In this document: piece after piece, positions 37,491-49,900 of the stretch | Position numbering within the stretch: the stretch's first letter is position 1 | Layout of the letters: each line of letters begins with the position of its first letter | Origin: Pogostemon cablin | Taxonomy: Eukaryota; Streptophyta; Magnoliopsida; Lamiales; Lamiaceae | Direction: 5' to 3' | DNA: 64,000 nucleotides | NCBI GenBank assembly: GCA_023678885.1 | Contig: CM042958.1 | Span: forward strand, 15,680,852 to 15,744,851 | Made by a program: the position numbers and the translations under genes | The notes under the pieces: generated by a model | Told to the model about the DNA's origin: nothing | Database searches by the model: none | What the model saw: the letters and a program-made list of their open reading frames with translations, nothing else

Positions 37491-39057
37491 TTACTAGATT
37501 TTCATTTAGAAATTCAGCTCCCTTAATCTTCTGGTAATTAGAAATTGTGAGGTGCTAAGAATTACTTGGCAGTGAATACATTTATTTTTGGAAGTCTCGA
37601 CTCTCTGTTGAATTTAAACTTCAGTACAGTATATTTTATATGAGAACTGATAATTTGCTTACTCATCTCTATTTGTGGTTACTGCAATCCTGCTTCAATA
37701 TGATTTTGCTAGTGATTTTATTTTTTTACAGAAGTGTGGATCGAAGGGTCGATTGTATTATAAGCTTTAGTTCACTAATTCAGTCCGATTGTGAATGAGC
37801 TTATCTCGTGCATGTTACTCTATATCTGAGTATCATATTAGTAACTTTGCATCACAGTTAAAATCCCTCTAAAACAAATTTAATTAAATTTTAATCATCA
37901 ACAAATAGCATAAAACATTTTGCTTTCAAAAAATAATATAAAAATTATTGAAAAGAGAAATAATAGTAAATTAACAAACCTCATTATTGATAAGGTAGTA
38001 TTCGTTCTACACATACCATCCATTATTATTATTTTCCTCAATTAAATCATTCTAAACATACCATCCATTATTATTTACCCCACTCAATTAATGAAATCAG
38101 ACAAATCGTAATTCATTATAATAGTTTGTAAGAGTGGAATAAAAAGGAGTTTAAAATACCTTATATTCTTGTGTGTTCATTATTTGAGAAAATAAAAACA
38201 TTGACAAATTATTAGTCTGTCCAGTTATCATTATCACATGTTAGTTATAATAGACAATGAAAATTACATTAAATAAAAATTTTATTAAAATAAAATTTAA
38301 AAAAATCAAATGTAATTAAAAATGAAATATTTCTATAACTATCTCAGGAATTGGACTGATTGTAAATTATAGATTCATTGAAGATTTCTCATGTAGTTCG
38401 TAACATCATCCAATAAATTATAGACTAACGTTGAAGATTTCTCATGTAGTTCGTAATATCATTCAAAATCAGTAATTCATCGCTATTTAATTAATAAAAA
38501 TTAAATAAATAAATTACCAACTTCTCTTTCTCATGTAGTTCGTAATATCATCCAAAATCAGTAATTCATCGCTCTTTAATTAATAAAATTTAAATAAATA
38601 AATTACCATTAGTTTGTTTTTGCTTTTTTTTTTTTAAATCTTTTCTCCGCATACTTAGCGTAGCAAATATTTTAAATTAAATATCTAGTCCTTTAACTAA
38701 TTACCAAATTATATAGTTGCAAAGAAATAAAATAATGTATGGTTGTATTTACATCCATATCCATTTATTCATCAAAATACGTTTTTCTTCTCTATGATGA
38801 AAAACGTCATTCCCCATATTAAACAACTACTTTTGACAAACTATTATCATCATATTAACCATTGTTAGCCCGTTTCCTATTAACCACGGTCCACGGCCCA
38901 TTTTCTATATTTTCGGAAACATGAAATACAACTGAAACGGCGACGCATTCATCATTCTTCAGCCCGTTTTATCTCGTTCTGCTTCTGCAACGACGCCATG
39001 CCAGTTAATGTCTTCATCTTGATAGCTTCATAAATATTGAATCGATAATATTATAAC
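37491..39057. other. Intergenic DNA; direct repeats; PTH2 upstream region
   Basis: Repeated motifs (tctcatgtagttcgtaa, aaaatcagtaattcatcgct, taaataaataaattacca) occur at 38387, 38440 and 38530, a short diverged tandem array. The last 150 bp (38900-39057) is less AT-rich and likely holds the promoter and leader of the PTH2 gene. Confidence 0.45.
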
Positions 39058-40968
39058 ATGGGTTCTATCAGAATCACTTCTTCATCCTCCAAAAAGGTAA
39101 TCAAATAAACTTCTTAAAAACTTATCTGTATTTTTTATATTCTTGATTATGTTATGTTGTTGTTCAAACAAAAAACTTAAAATATGAAAAAATAAATAAA
39201 ATGTAGAAGCAGGAAAAAGAACGGTTTGGAGTGAGTTTTAAGCCCGAGAACTTCATTCCGGGCCTCATTATTGGGTTCATACTTGGATTCTTTTTCGACT
39301 TGTCTAAGCCCGCAAAAAGCCCATTTGCCAAGAAAATTGGCAGCTCATCAATTGGCAAAAACCAACAGCAACAAAAACCTCTCTCAAGCAATACTGATGA
39401 AGAGCTCAAAATGGTTTGCAGTTCTTGCTTTAACAATACCTTTTTTTTTTGTTTATAAGAAGGAAATAATTGACTGTGATTTAATTAATTTATTTTTTGG
39501 TCTTCTATTTATTATGTGGATTGAATTTGTATGATTAAAATTCATTCAATAGTGTATTTCTCTGTGTTTTGGTCTTTTTAATGATAACTATGTTGCTAAA
39601 CTTTTTTTTTTAATGCTTAATATATTGTTGGAACTTGGAAGCCTGATGATTGATGTGAATTTTGACCTTATCTGCTTTGGATTATGATTTTTTGAGGATT
39701 TGATGATAATTGGTGGTGTTGGAGATTTCCTCTAAGTTGAATAATCAGGGAATGGAGACAGTAAAAAATAATTTTGGATGTGTTTTTGGTATTGATGCTT
39801 TGCACTTTGGTTTGTTGTTTGGATTATGATGAGTAGGGAGCTACTGGAATTGTAACTGAGATTGGTATTGTATTGCCTGATTGAATGCTCAACTGTCTCG
39901 GCATGTTTCGGTCTCTTTTGAATGGAAGCTTGAACTTAGACTAACCTGACATCAATCATTGATCTTTCTTTTTCAAGTTCTTATCGAAAATGTGTTGTAT
40001 TTCATGCACAACTAGTAATTAAGAGGTATACAGTTGAAGGATGCTGTGTTTAAATTTGACAAACTTGCTAACTCCACTGCAGGTCTTAGTAGTTAGGCAA
40101 GACCTGAAAATGGGAACTGGAAAAATTGCATCCCAATGTGCTCATAAGTTGCTTTGTACATTACATTTTGATGCGCACTTGGAAAATATTCTGGATTAGT
40201 ACTATGTAATTCGATAACTTTAAGCTTCGTGTCAAAATGATCATCGCTTGATCACTTGATGTGCAGATGCTGCCACTGGTCTGTATGCAGAACTCATGCA
40301 AAGGTCAATTTTAGCCTAAGTATTTTTCTTGATTTTATGTGTTGCTTTCTTCATCATAATTCATAACTATATGTTGTGTGAATTTAGTTTGGTGAGATTT
40401 ATCTCAATATGCTTATCTTAATCACCTTTGATTCTAATGCTTCTTGTGTTAATACATAATTATGTAATTCATCTATCATCCACTCGTTAAAATGTGCAAA
40501 CTTTACTCCTGAATCTGCTACCATATGCTCTTGTGGTGATCTTATTAGGAACAAGCTGAAAGATGCTGCTGAGAGCATCGGCCTTCCAACTTTCACAGTT
40601 GCTGATGCTGGACGTACCCAGGTAGACAACCCTCGTATCCTCCTCCCACATTACTCCACCTGGAGACATTTTAAAGATTTTGGCCTTGGTTCTGCAGGTT
40701 TCTGCTGGTTCAAAGACAGTCCTTGATATTGGCCCAGGTTCGTTCCTCTTCTGGACTTTCGAATTTGTCTGCATTCGTTTAAATCTGCACCTTGATAATA
40801 TTACAGAAATGGTTCCGAGGATACAAGGGATTGTAAAAGATGCTATGCTACAGCAGTATTCGAAATTATTCTGTACTTGTGCGTTCTGTAAGTCTTAACA
40901 ACTTTCGTCATCGAACAGGAATCAAATCAACGGTGGATTCTGTAACGGGGAAGCAGCGTTTGCTTTGA
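39058..40968 (+). CDS. Peptidyl-tRNA hydrolase 2 (PTH2), central exon missing
   Basis: PTH2 releases peptides from peptidyl-tRNA stalled off the ribosome. Exons: 39058-39096, 39207-39413, 40083-40143, 40267-40303, 40549-40621, 40698-40737, 40919-40968; 507 nt, 168 residues, no stop. The N-terminus is basic with a membrane segment at about residues 30-45 (FIPGLIIGFILGFFF), as in organelle-anchored forms. Family motifs are LVVRQDLKMGTGKIASQCAH, ATGLYAEL, AESIGLPTF, DAGRTQVSAGSKTVL and a C-terminal TGKQRLL. Oddities: exon 4 (ending MQ) joins directly to NKLKDAAES, so the roughly 27-residue exon with the usual WEQCGQPKIVV block is absent, and I cannot find it in the 245-bp intron. Exon 3 can only be joined in frame with an AT donor (ctc then ATAAGT). 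Either change would impair the protein, so it may be a failing copy. Confidence 0.75.
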
Positions 40969-42636
40969 CATTGCTGACTGCATTCTTGGTTGGTTATTGC
41001 TAAGCTGTTGATTAGACCTTATAGGATCCTCTCACTTCCTATGGCTTTGCTCTGAGATTTTAAGGTTCTCTGTATTACCCTCTTTGTTGTTCGTTTGTAT
41101 CACAAAAATTTGTATGGAATTGTCCTATGAAATATGGTGCGATAATTAGCTCACGGTGAGATTATTAAATAATTTCTTAATTAATTATACTTTTGTTTTT
41201 AAAAAAATAATTACTTTTTATTTTCACCATAATTATACTTTCCATTAATTTTATATCAATTTTCATTAAAATATTATTTTTTTCACTAAATTTATGACAT
41301 TGTGTTACTCAAAGCCATTATATACAGTGCCACCAATTTAAATAAACATTATTTTATACTCCTATTGTTTTAAAATGTACTCCTTATCTTTACGACTAAA
41401 ACTTGCATGTTCCGAGAAACATCATGTTTGTCAAATTTGGTTTTTTCGAGAGTTATATCCTTTAATATTAAATGATAAACTCTTTAATATAAAAATGTGA
41501 TGTATATCTTTATTTCTTATAAAAAAATTAATTTTTTTAATCAAGCATTTATATTATTCATATTTAAGTCCCTCTTTTCAATGAAAAAATTACTCCCAAC
41601 CATTTACAAGGTATTTATTTGATTTTTGCACGTAGTTTAAGAAATATTATTATTATATGTGTAATGAGTAGTTATATTAGAAGAATGTGGTGTGTCATGT
41701 ATGTGTTCTTTTTACTAAAAGGGAAAAATGAATACTGCCGCCCAAAATGATAAAATGAATATCTTGTAAGTGGCCAGAGAAAATATAATCTTATTAATTA
41801 AATTACCCTTTAGAACAAAATATTATATTCTTACACACAAATATAAATGAGGGAACACAAAAGAGCAACTCTATTTTTACCTCATACATCTGTGTAAATG
41901 TGAACTAGGAACACAAAAGAGCAACTCTATTTTTACCTCATACATATTTTGGTATATCTACTATGTATCTTATGCTAAATACTCCCTTCAATATAATTTT
42001 GTTTTCATATTTTTACTTTAAACTCATGTTTTTTTTTTTTGGCTTAACTTATTGATTGTATAAATTAGTTAAATGTCTCTCAAATTTGATAATTGTACTT
42101 CCAATACTTTTTTTATTAAATGTATTTAATTCAGTTTCTACCTTGAATTTTAAACATACTACTCCATATTAGATTAAAACGATGATTCGATTAGGGTTTA
42201 ACTTAATTGTAATAATTCAAATTGATGGGTTTTTTTTTCTTGCGCTAATTTGCATTATTATACAATATATACATAAACTAATTGGCTGTGTACCTGAGTG
42301 CATGTGTACTCATATACAAATATAAATAAAAACATATATAATTATGAGAAAAAATGTATTTAATTGTTAATTTTTTTAATGGAAAATTAAGTGTAAAAAA
42401 TATTACAATTATTAAAAAACATGTATGTACTATTGAATAAAAAGTTATACACATATGATGTTAGTTTTCTAATGAAAAAACTTAATTTAAAAAAATATAT
42501 ATAATTATTACAAAACAAGTATACAAAATAGAATAAAAAGTCATAAATATATGGGTGCATCCTTGCACTCGGTGCACCAATATATACTCAAACTAATTAT
42601 ATTACTATCATTTCTTTTCAATATTTTTTTTAATTA
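40969..42636. other. PTH2 3' region and AT-rich intergenic DNA
   Basis: 40969-41130 is the probable 3' UTR of PTH2. A direct repeat of about 37 bp (gaacacaaaagagcaactc and following) occurs at 41853 and 41910. The rest has no recognisable feature. Confidence 0.45.
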
Positions 42637-42899
42637 CTCCCTCCGTCCCGCCAATAAGTGTCTGTTTGCTTTTTGCACGTGGATTAAAAAATATAATATT
42701 TTAAAGTATAATGAGGTGAGAGAAATAATATTTTAATGTGTAGTAGGTAGTTATATTAGTGTTGAGTGTGGACACATGTGCAGTGGTTGAGTATAATAAT
42801 ATTATTGTGGTGTCACATCAACCAAAAAAAGAAATAAACACTTTGTATTGGAATTGATAAAAATGGTAAAATGAACAATTATCCGAGTGACGGAGGAAG
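42637..42899. mobile_element. Stowaway-like MITE with TA target
   Basis: 263 bp, left end CTCCCTCCGTCCCGCC, right end gagtgacggaggaag, flanked by TA at 42635-42636 and 42900-42901. The inner motif ttgcacgtggatt and the caggtgagagaaataatatttt-like part are shared, inverted, with the element at 57635. Non-coding, about 200 bp upstream of the NFD6/NOXY2-like gene. Confidence 0.75.
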
Positions 42900-43101
42900 T
42901 ATTATCATTAATCGGAAACTTAAAAATGGGCGCCCACTGAGGCTTATGTTTGAGTCCAATATCCGATGCACAACGTACAAACAAGCTACAACTCCTAATA
43001 CCCTCTCCTAAACCCTCGCCTCATTACTTTTCTTTCTTGTTCAATGTTCACATAAAATCCTGAATTAATTTCTCTAAATATTCGACCACACCCATTCAAC
43101 G

Positions 43102-43647
43102 ATGGCTTCTCGCTGCAGAACAATCTCACGACCAGCAATCAACCTCTTCAAATCCACCATCGCGAAGCCGTCGACCAAAGCCGTTTTTTCTGTTCAATCA
43201 ACGGGCACCTCTCCGTCAATTTTCTCGAGGTCCAAACTTCAAACCCTAAATTCGCCCCCATTTCTCATAACCCGTTTGATTCTTGAATCAAGATTGGCTT
43301 TTTTTTGTGTTTTTATTTAATTTATTTTGCTAATTTGATGGAATTATGAATATATCTGTGATGTGCTTCTCATGATTCATATTACATGTTTAACCATTGA
43401 ATAGAATTTCTTATGGTTATTTTGTGTACCATTGTCTATTAAAGATCTTTTGAAATGGTAGTTTGTGATATCTCTGTGTACATATGCAATTTTCAGGCCA
43501 TTGCCACAAATGGGAGCTTTCCAATCTCTGTTGCCGCTCCATTCTGCCGTTTCGTCTGCCAGGCTTACCACTTGTCTAGGCATAGACACAAAGGGCTGCA
43601 GGTCTTTGTCTCAGGGTATGCTCTGCAGTGCCAACCCTGGAGTTTGA
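43102..43647 (+). CDS. NFD6/NOXY2-like small organellar protein
   Basis: Two exons, 43102-43229 and 43497-43647, joined through a phase-2 GT-AG intron, give 92 residues. The protein starts MASRCRTISRPAINLFKS, a Ser/Arg-rich presequence typical of plastid or mitochondrial import. The conserved family core follows across the junction: SRPLPQMGAFQSLLPLHSAV, then SSARLTTCLGID, ending SLSQGMLCSANPGV. This matches the plant NUCLEAR FUSION DEFECTIVE 6 / NONRESPONDING TO OXYLIPINS 2 family, small proteins of unclear biochemical role. The downstream 44-45 kb region may hold alternative 3' exons, as this family is often alternatively spliced at the 3' end. A MITE lies about 200 bp upstream. Family call is good; the closest member cannot be told. 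Confidence 0.85.
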
Positions 43648-44554
43648 TAGATTTTCTAATGTTTCTGTAAGAATACTTCTTGTTGATCTTTCATACTGAC
43701 ATCATCTAGGCAATTCTCTTTATTTTGAACAGTCCTTTATTCGTTCATTCTCTCTGGTTCCTTTGTTTTGTCTATAGTTCAATAAATATGTCATGTTTTC
43801 TCACTAGCTGTGTTGTGTTCATATTGATTGGCTCAGATACTTGGTTGCAGATCAAACTATTTGGAATATTTTTGAATGTGTTGCTGCTGAACTGAAAAGT
43901 AGAGGCCTGATGTATATATTGTTAATTTGTCATGTCTCTTATTTTATCTGAATGATACTGTGTTTACTTCCTGAGAGGCCGAAATAAGAATCTAATTTGT
44001 GTTAAAGCCTGTATAAGTTGAGGAAAACTTGTGTGCAATCCGTCTATTAGAGCAAGTTTAGACACAAAAAGTTGTATCGACATAATTTGATTCCATCATT
44101 GCTTAGTATATGTTCCTACAAGATTTTTTTTATCAACCTTATATGCCTTCTTTGCCTTGTTGCCTGCAGCTAGCTCTTGTAATCTTGTGAGTAAATAATG
44201 TTATAATGATCATTCTTTGTCCCACCGTAGTAAGAAATGAAGAGAAAGTCAGGTGACAGCAGGCTAGATATGTGTGTTGCCTTGGGGTTGCAATTACTCA
44301 ACAAAGTATAGTTTTTAATCATCTCTTTCATAAAATGTTTCAGCTAGATGACCTAGGCCTATTCTCAGCAGCATATAATTCATCTGATGATGATTCAGTT
44401 CAATTTACTTTTTAAGATTATTGTTGTTCTAAATCTTAGGCAATTGCTCTGTTTGCCGTTTTCTCATTATCTTGTTACAATTGGAGAAGGAATTTGCCGC
44501 CAGCCTACCACGTGATTAGTTATTCATTTGTCTACATTTGCGGCGCTCAAGTAT
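43648..44554 (+). other. 3' region or intron downstream of the NFD6/NOXY2-like gene
   Basis: Less AT-rich than true intergenic DNA here and with the T-rich look of plant UTR or intron. No further coding exon of the family was recognised. Confidence 0.4.
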
Positions 44555-44935
44555 TAAGTAAGATATTGCTATTTTCTTCTCCTAAATGGAATTAGGCCAT
44601 TTTATCTTATCACTGGATTTGACATTATCATTTGATTTATAGTTTTCTTCATATAAGATTTGTATTATTTCTTTGTTTATATTGCCCATATCCAACCACA
44701 GACTACAAATGATGGTGATTCCATTTCTGTAATGGTTTCTTGACATATCGTCGCACTTTTGGAGAAATCATAAATAGCTTCTCATGAACATTGATCTAAT
44801 ATGACAATAGACCCTCCTTCTTAAGAAGTTTCTGTAAAAATTCCTAATATCTATATGTGCTTTCCTATGTTGGTTGCTATCATTTATCAGTTTCTCTTAT
44901 TATCTTAATACACTTGAGACATTTGCATTCTTATA
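44555..44935. repeat. Segment duplicated at 10068-10408
   Basis: Matches the 10 kb segment along its length, with an extra piece around 44770-44790 and 44825-44850. It is followed by a possible acceptor (gtttttttag at 44949-44958) and an exon-like stretch to about 45070 that could be a 3' UTR exon of the gene upstream. Confidence 0.8.
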
Positions 44936-45847
44936 TGTGGTTACCTTGTTTTTTTAGAACTAGGTCTCTCTGTTCCGCGATGAGAGATGAAATGCTGCTG
45001 AGATTGAACAAGTCAGTCGATAGCCAATTTGATGGAACGTCGTCTTATCATACAGCAATTTTGTATAAGCAATAATCCTGGCTTTGGCTTTGGCTTTGGC
45101 TTTGGATGTCATTGCCATTTCAATGTATTGCAGCACCCCAATGTTGTGTTTTTGTCATTTCTTCATATTGTGATCTGACTAGCATTTTTCAAGCAAATGA
45201 CTGTAGCTATAATATTATCATTGAAATTGAGTTGGATCCAAAACTAGTGATATTTAGGTCGCATGATTGCATCCTTGTATAAGTGTACGTTCTAGGGGTG
45301 GGGTGGGGTGGGGATGGGAGGGTTAATGAATAGCTTATGTATGTCTCATAAGTTACATGCATTTCATTTTATTCCCCCCATTCCAATTCTATATACTCTA
45401 TCTAAAAAAGGATTGCTAATTTACAAAGATTTATGATATATATCTCATTCCAATTCTATGTACTCAATCTAAAAAAGGATTGTTAATTTTACAAAGATTT
45501 ATAATATATATTCAATTTATGCGAGATTGTCTCTAAAACTTTATCAATTTTCTTTTCATCAGCCTTTTCTCTTATAATTACACCTATTATTCACTTATAA
45601 AACTTGGCTAGTTATATCCGGGTGAACACTAAGATATGATGCATTCACTTTAAAAAACGTATACAAATATAAATAAAAATATATATAATTATAAACAAAA
45701 ATATATCAATTTAATTGTTAGGTTTTTTAATGAAAAGTTGAGTGTAAAAAAATATATATAACTATTAAAAAACATATATCACTATTAATAAAAAAATTTA
45801 TGGATGTTTTTTTTTAATGAAAAACATAGTATGAAAAAAATATTATC
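44936..45847. other. Intergenic DNA
   Basis: 44958-45080 is exon-like but not in a recognised family; a ggctttggctttggcttt tandem hexamer follows at 45077-45102. A duplicated motif (attccaattctat, ctcaatctaaaaaaggatt) occurs at 45383 and 45449. No gene assigned. Confidence 0.4.
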
Positions 45848-46098
45848 TCTTTCTCATCTTAATGGTTACATATTTCTATTTTTGGCGTCTCATTCTAATG
45901 GTTACATTTCCATTTTAGCATATGGGACCACATAAATTAATTAATTCTCTTTCCATGGATCCACACATCCCAATAATACATCTACCCACTTTATATTGAA
46001 TTATTATTTCTCTCACCTTAATACATATTAAAATACTATACTTATTAAAACACGTGCAAAAATCAAACATAACTATAAGGATGGGACGGAAAGAGTAT
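45848..46098. mobile_element. Degenerate Stowaway-like MITE
   Basis: The left end (ctctttctcatcttaatggt) and right end (ggatgggacggaaagag) are imperfect inverted copies. The interior (ctctcaccttaatacatatt, cacgtgcaaaaatcaaac) matches the MITE family at 42637 and 57635. Confidence 0.55.
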
Positions 46099-46458
46099 AC
46101 AATTATTAAAAAAATGTGTACAAAATACAATAAAAAGATATACATACGTTAACCTACATCCGCAAGCACCTAATATCAACTCATAAAACTTTATCAATTT
46201 TTTTTCATTGAAATTAAATTGAAGAGATTCCGAAAGTAAAATAGAATTTAATTACGACAAAAATGATAAAATTATCTCCAAATAATGCAATTATTAATTT
46301 GGCCCACATAATGCAATTATGAGAAAGTAAAAGTTTCAGTAAATTGAAATTTGTATTATTCCAGCAAGTGGTTTCAAATAATGGAATTATTAATTTGGCC
46401 CACATAGGATAGGAGTACTTTTCTTTCTTTTTATTTTTTCATTGCAAAATAATGAGAA
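46099..46458 (+). promoter_or_regulatory. Upstream region of the first NB-LRR gene
   Basis: 46205-46440 is homologous to 60200-60375 upstream of the second NB-LRR gene (ttaaattgaagagatt, aaatgataaaattatc, aatgcaattatta, ttggcccac). This shows the promoter was duplicated together with the gene. The ggcccac motif is retained in both. Confidence 0.55.
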
Positions 46459-46813
46459 AATATCAATTTTGGTCCTATAAAATACGTCAAATTCAACTTT
46501 AATTCTCAAATTTGATAATTTTTTAAAAATAATTCTCTAATGTCCGCTTTTAATTCTTTTGGTCCATTTTAATCCTTTTTGTCCACTTTTGATCCTCTAA
46601 AGTAGACCAAATAAGGATTAAAAATGAATAAAAATGACGAGATCCATGAATCGGGCTCCTGATGCATATAGATACAAATGGTTCAAAGGGAGCAAGAATT
46701 TCCAAAACATTTGAAAAAAGGAACAAAAATGACTAAAAGCGAATACTGAAAGATCACTTTTGAAAATTTTTAAAATTTTAGAGCTAAAGTTGAATTTTTG
46801 ACAAAAATTAATA
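46459..46813. mobile_element. Inverted-repeat insertion in the first NB-LRR promoter
   Basis: About 355 bp present here but absent from the matching place upstream of the second NB-LRR gene (about 60376). The ends are imperfect inverted repeats: tatcaattttggtcc and caaattcaactttaa at the left, gctaaagttgaatttttgac and aaaaattaatatt at the right. It looks like a MITE. The superfamily and target duplication are unclear. Confidence 0.55.
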
Positions 46814-46968
46814 TTATTGCCAAAATTATCACCACACATTAATTCCACATCCACATTCTTACAACATTCGAAGAAAAAGAATTTGGTTACTTCCATTATT
46901 TTCTCCTCTGTTCATCTTCTCTGCAGCTTCTAAAAACCTTGTGTGTTGTACCCAATTCATTTCCAACT

Positions 46969-49900
46969 ATGGCTGAGGCTGCTATTCAGTTCTTGCTTGA
47001 GAATTTAACTTCTCTAATAGGGAGAGAGATTGGATTAGTTATTGGTGTGGATAAGCAAATAAGGAAGCTTTCCAAAACCCTCACCACCATCCAGAAATTG
47101 TTGGAGGATGCTGAAGACCAACAATTTCAAAGCCAACAAGTTCAGATCTGGCTTAGAGAGCTTAATGCCATGGCTTTTGAGATTGAAGATCTAGTGGATG
47201 AGTTCAACACCGAGGCCTCAATAGTGAAGCACAGGCTTAGTTTGAATAAGCTTCTGCTCAAGAACCAGATCGGAAGAAGGATGAAGGATGCTGTTCAAAG
47301 ATTGGACGCCATTGCTGAAGATCGCACCAAGTTTCATTTCCAGGAGAGCGTTGACCAGCCTTCCAACCAGTTTGACTGGAGACGCACCACGGGATCTATT
47401 GTCTCTGAGCACGGCAGGGACGATGATAGAGACAAGATCGTGGATATGTTGGTGAGCCATGTTTGTGATCAGAAACTCTCTGTGTTGCCCATCCTTGGTA
47501 TTGGAGGATTGGGGAAGACTACACTTGCGCAGTTGATCTACAATCATGACAGGGTAACTCAGCACTTCGACATCAAATTATGGGTCTGTGTTTCGGATCA
47601 CTATGACTTGCTTGCTCTACTCAAAGCAGCCATTGAATCGGCCACCGGAGAAAAACCCAATGTGGAGAGTTTGGATTCTTTGCAGCTCTGCCTCCATGAG
47701 AAATTGAAGGAGAAAAGATACTTGTTGATTTTGGATGATTTGTGGAACGAGAATCCAGAAGATTGGGCTACTTTGAAGGGTGTCCTGGATTGTGGCTCGT
47801 TGGGGGCTTCAATTATTGTCACCACACGTCTGAAAACGGTTTCGGAAATCATGGGAACGCTCCCGGCTCACTGCCTGACAGGATTGTCGGAAGAGCAATG
47901 CTGGCTGTTGTTCAAGCTACGAGCTAATTTTGGATCAACGGATGAGCAATGCCATCCTAACTTGGAAACCATTGGCAGACGGATCGTGAAGAAATGTGGC
48001 GGTGTTCCTCTGGCGGCTAAGGCTCTCGGAGGTGTATTGCGGACTAAGCGAAGTGAAAATGAATGGATTCGTGTGGAAAAAAGTGACGTGTGGAATCTTC
48101 CCGAAGACAATAATTCAATCATGCCTGTGTTAAGATTGAGTTATCGCCATCTTCCTTTTGAGTTGAAACGTTGTTTTGCATTCTGTGCAGTCTATCCAAA
48201 GGATTATAAGTTTGAGAAGACAGAGTTGATCTTTCATTGGATGGCTCACGGATGCATACGATCAGAGGGAACACGATCAGAGGTGGAGGATGTGGGTGAT
48301 CAAATCTGGAATGAATTAGCTTTGAGATCTTTCTTCCAACAAGTTGATACGAGTGGAAGAGAAACCACATTTAAAATGCATGATCTAATTCACGATCTTG
48401 CTCAATCCATCATGGAGAACAAAATTCCCGGTGCAGAAACAAGGAGCAATGCTTCCAATAGCAGAATACGCCACATGCATTGTGGTTATGATGATAATAT
48501 TTGTTCAAGCATAGCAATTGAGGTATCCACGCCAACCGCCATTGTGAACTACAGTCGCTTGAGATTTTTAAAGCTAAGTTGGCTTACTGACATGAAAGAG
48601 TTGCCTAGTGCAATAGGCAAGTTAAAACATTTGCGCTGCCTAAGTTTAAGAAATTGTCGCTCTCTTCGTACCCTTCCTCATAAATTTTGCTGCCTATACA
48701 ATTTGCAAATTTTAATTTTGGATGGTTGCTGGAAGCTAAAGAGTTTGCCCAAGAATATTAGATGTATGACTAAACTTCGTCATATTTTAATTGATGGATG
48801 TTCATCGATGAAAGAGACGCCGTGTAGAATTGGTGAATTGAGTAGTCTAAAGTCATTGGGTTTGTTCATAGTGGGGAATAAAGAAGGCAATGAGCTTGAT
48901 GAATTAGAACACTTGGATCTTGGAGGCAGGCTTGAAATCAAGCATTTGGAGAGGGTCCAAAACCATATGAAAGCAAATCTTGTGGGGAAACCATATCTCC
49001 GGAGTTTGACGTTAGAATGGGACGAAGGTGGTGGCACATTGAGGGATGATGACAAGGTAGTGGAAGCGCTGGAACCTCACATAAATCTGACGTCTTTGGA
49101 AATATATGGATTTGAGGGCCAGAGATTATGTGTTTGGATGAAAGGGATGACAAATCTAACTCGGATAAGTCTAGAGAAATGCAGAAATTGCAGGCATCTT
49201 CCACCACTGGGAGATCTTCCTGTGTTGAGGGAGTTGTTTTTGAAAAATCTTGAAGCGTTGGTGTATGTCTTTGAGGATGAAAATTGGGAAACAGCAAAGT
49301 TTCCATCGTTGGAGGTGTTACATTTGGAGGGTTTAGACAGTTTGAAAGGTTTAGTGAAAGAGGAGCAAGTAGGGGTAGGGGAAGTAGTTTTCCCAAGGCT
49401 GACAAGAGTGATTTGTGAAAAAATGATTCCGCGTTCTAAGTTTCCAAACGTTTCGTCTCTGGTATTGGATTTAGAGGGGATGACAGAGGAATGGAGAGGA
49501 TGGAATAATATTGCATTGGACGGCCTCTGCAATCTCAAGGAGTTGGAGATCTGGAACGCAAAGACTCAGCGCTGGCCAGAGAGATGGTTTGGAGGGTTGA
49601 ATTCATTGAGGGAGCTGGAGTTGTGGGAATGCAGTATAGGTAGTAGTTTAGGAGAGGGGTGGTTGGAGCACCTCACTGCTCTGGAGACACTTAGCATTCA
49701 GTTTTGCAGTGAGGTGGGGAATTTGGGGGAGACTAAACACCTCCATCTCCTGAAAAAAGTAATGATTGAGTTTGTGTTTGATATGGTATCCCTACCGCAA
49801 GCCTTGCAGCATATCCCCTCTCTCCAATCTCTTGTGCTATATAACCTTCCTGAGCTGGGTAGTTTGCCAGATTGGTTGCCTCGCTCTCTCACGAGCTTGT

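Noticed and set aside
35931..37800. N-terminal exons of the MUT9-like kinase
   Set aside because: No glycine-rich loop, VALK-type lysine or HGDVKPEN segment could be read on the minus strand.
40304..40548. A hidden PTH2 exon encoding the missing block
   Set aside because: I read the intron in all three plus-strand frames for the expected WEQCGQ or KIVV residues and found none.
48938..49538. Antisense frames of about 150 codons inside NB-LRR copy 1 (and 62470-63112 in copy 2)
   Set aside because: Both arise opposite the LRR coding strand and keep no independent conservation beyond that of the sense gene.
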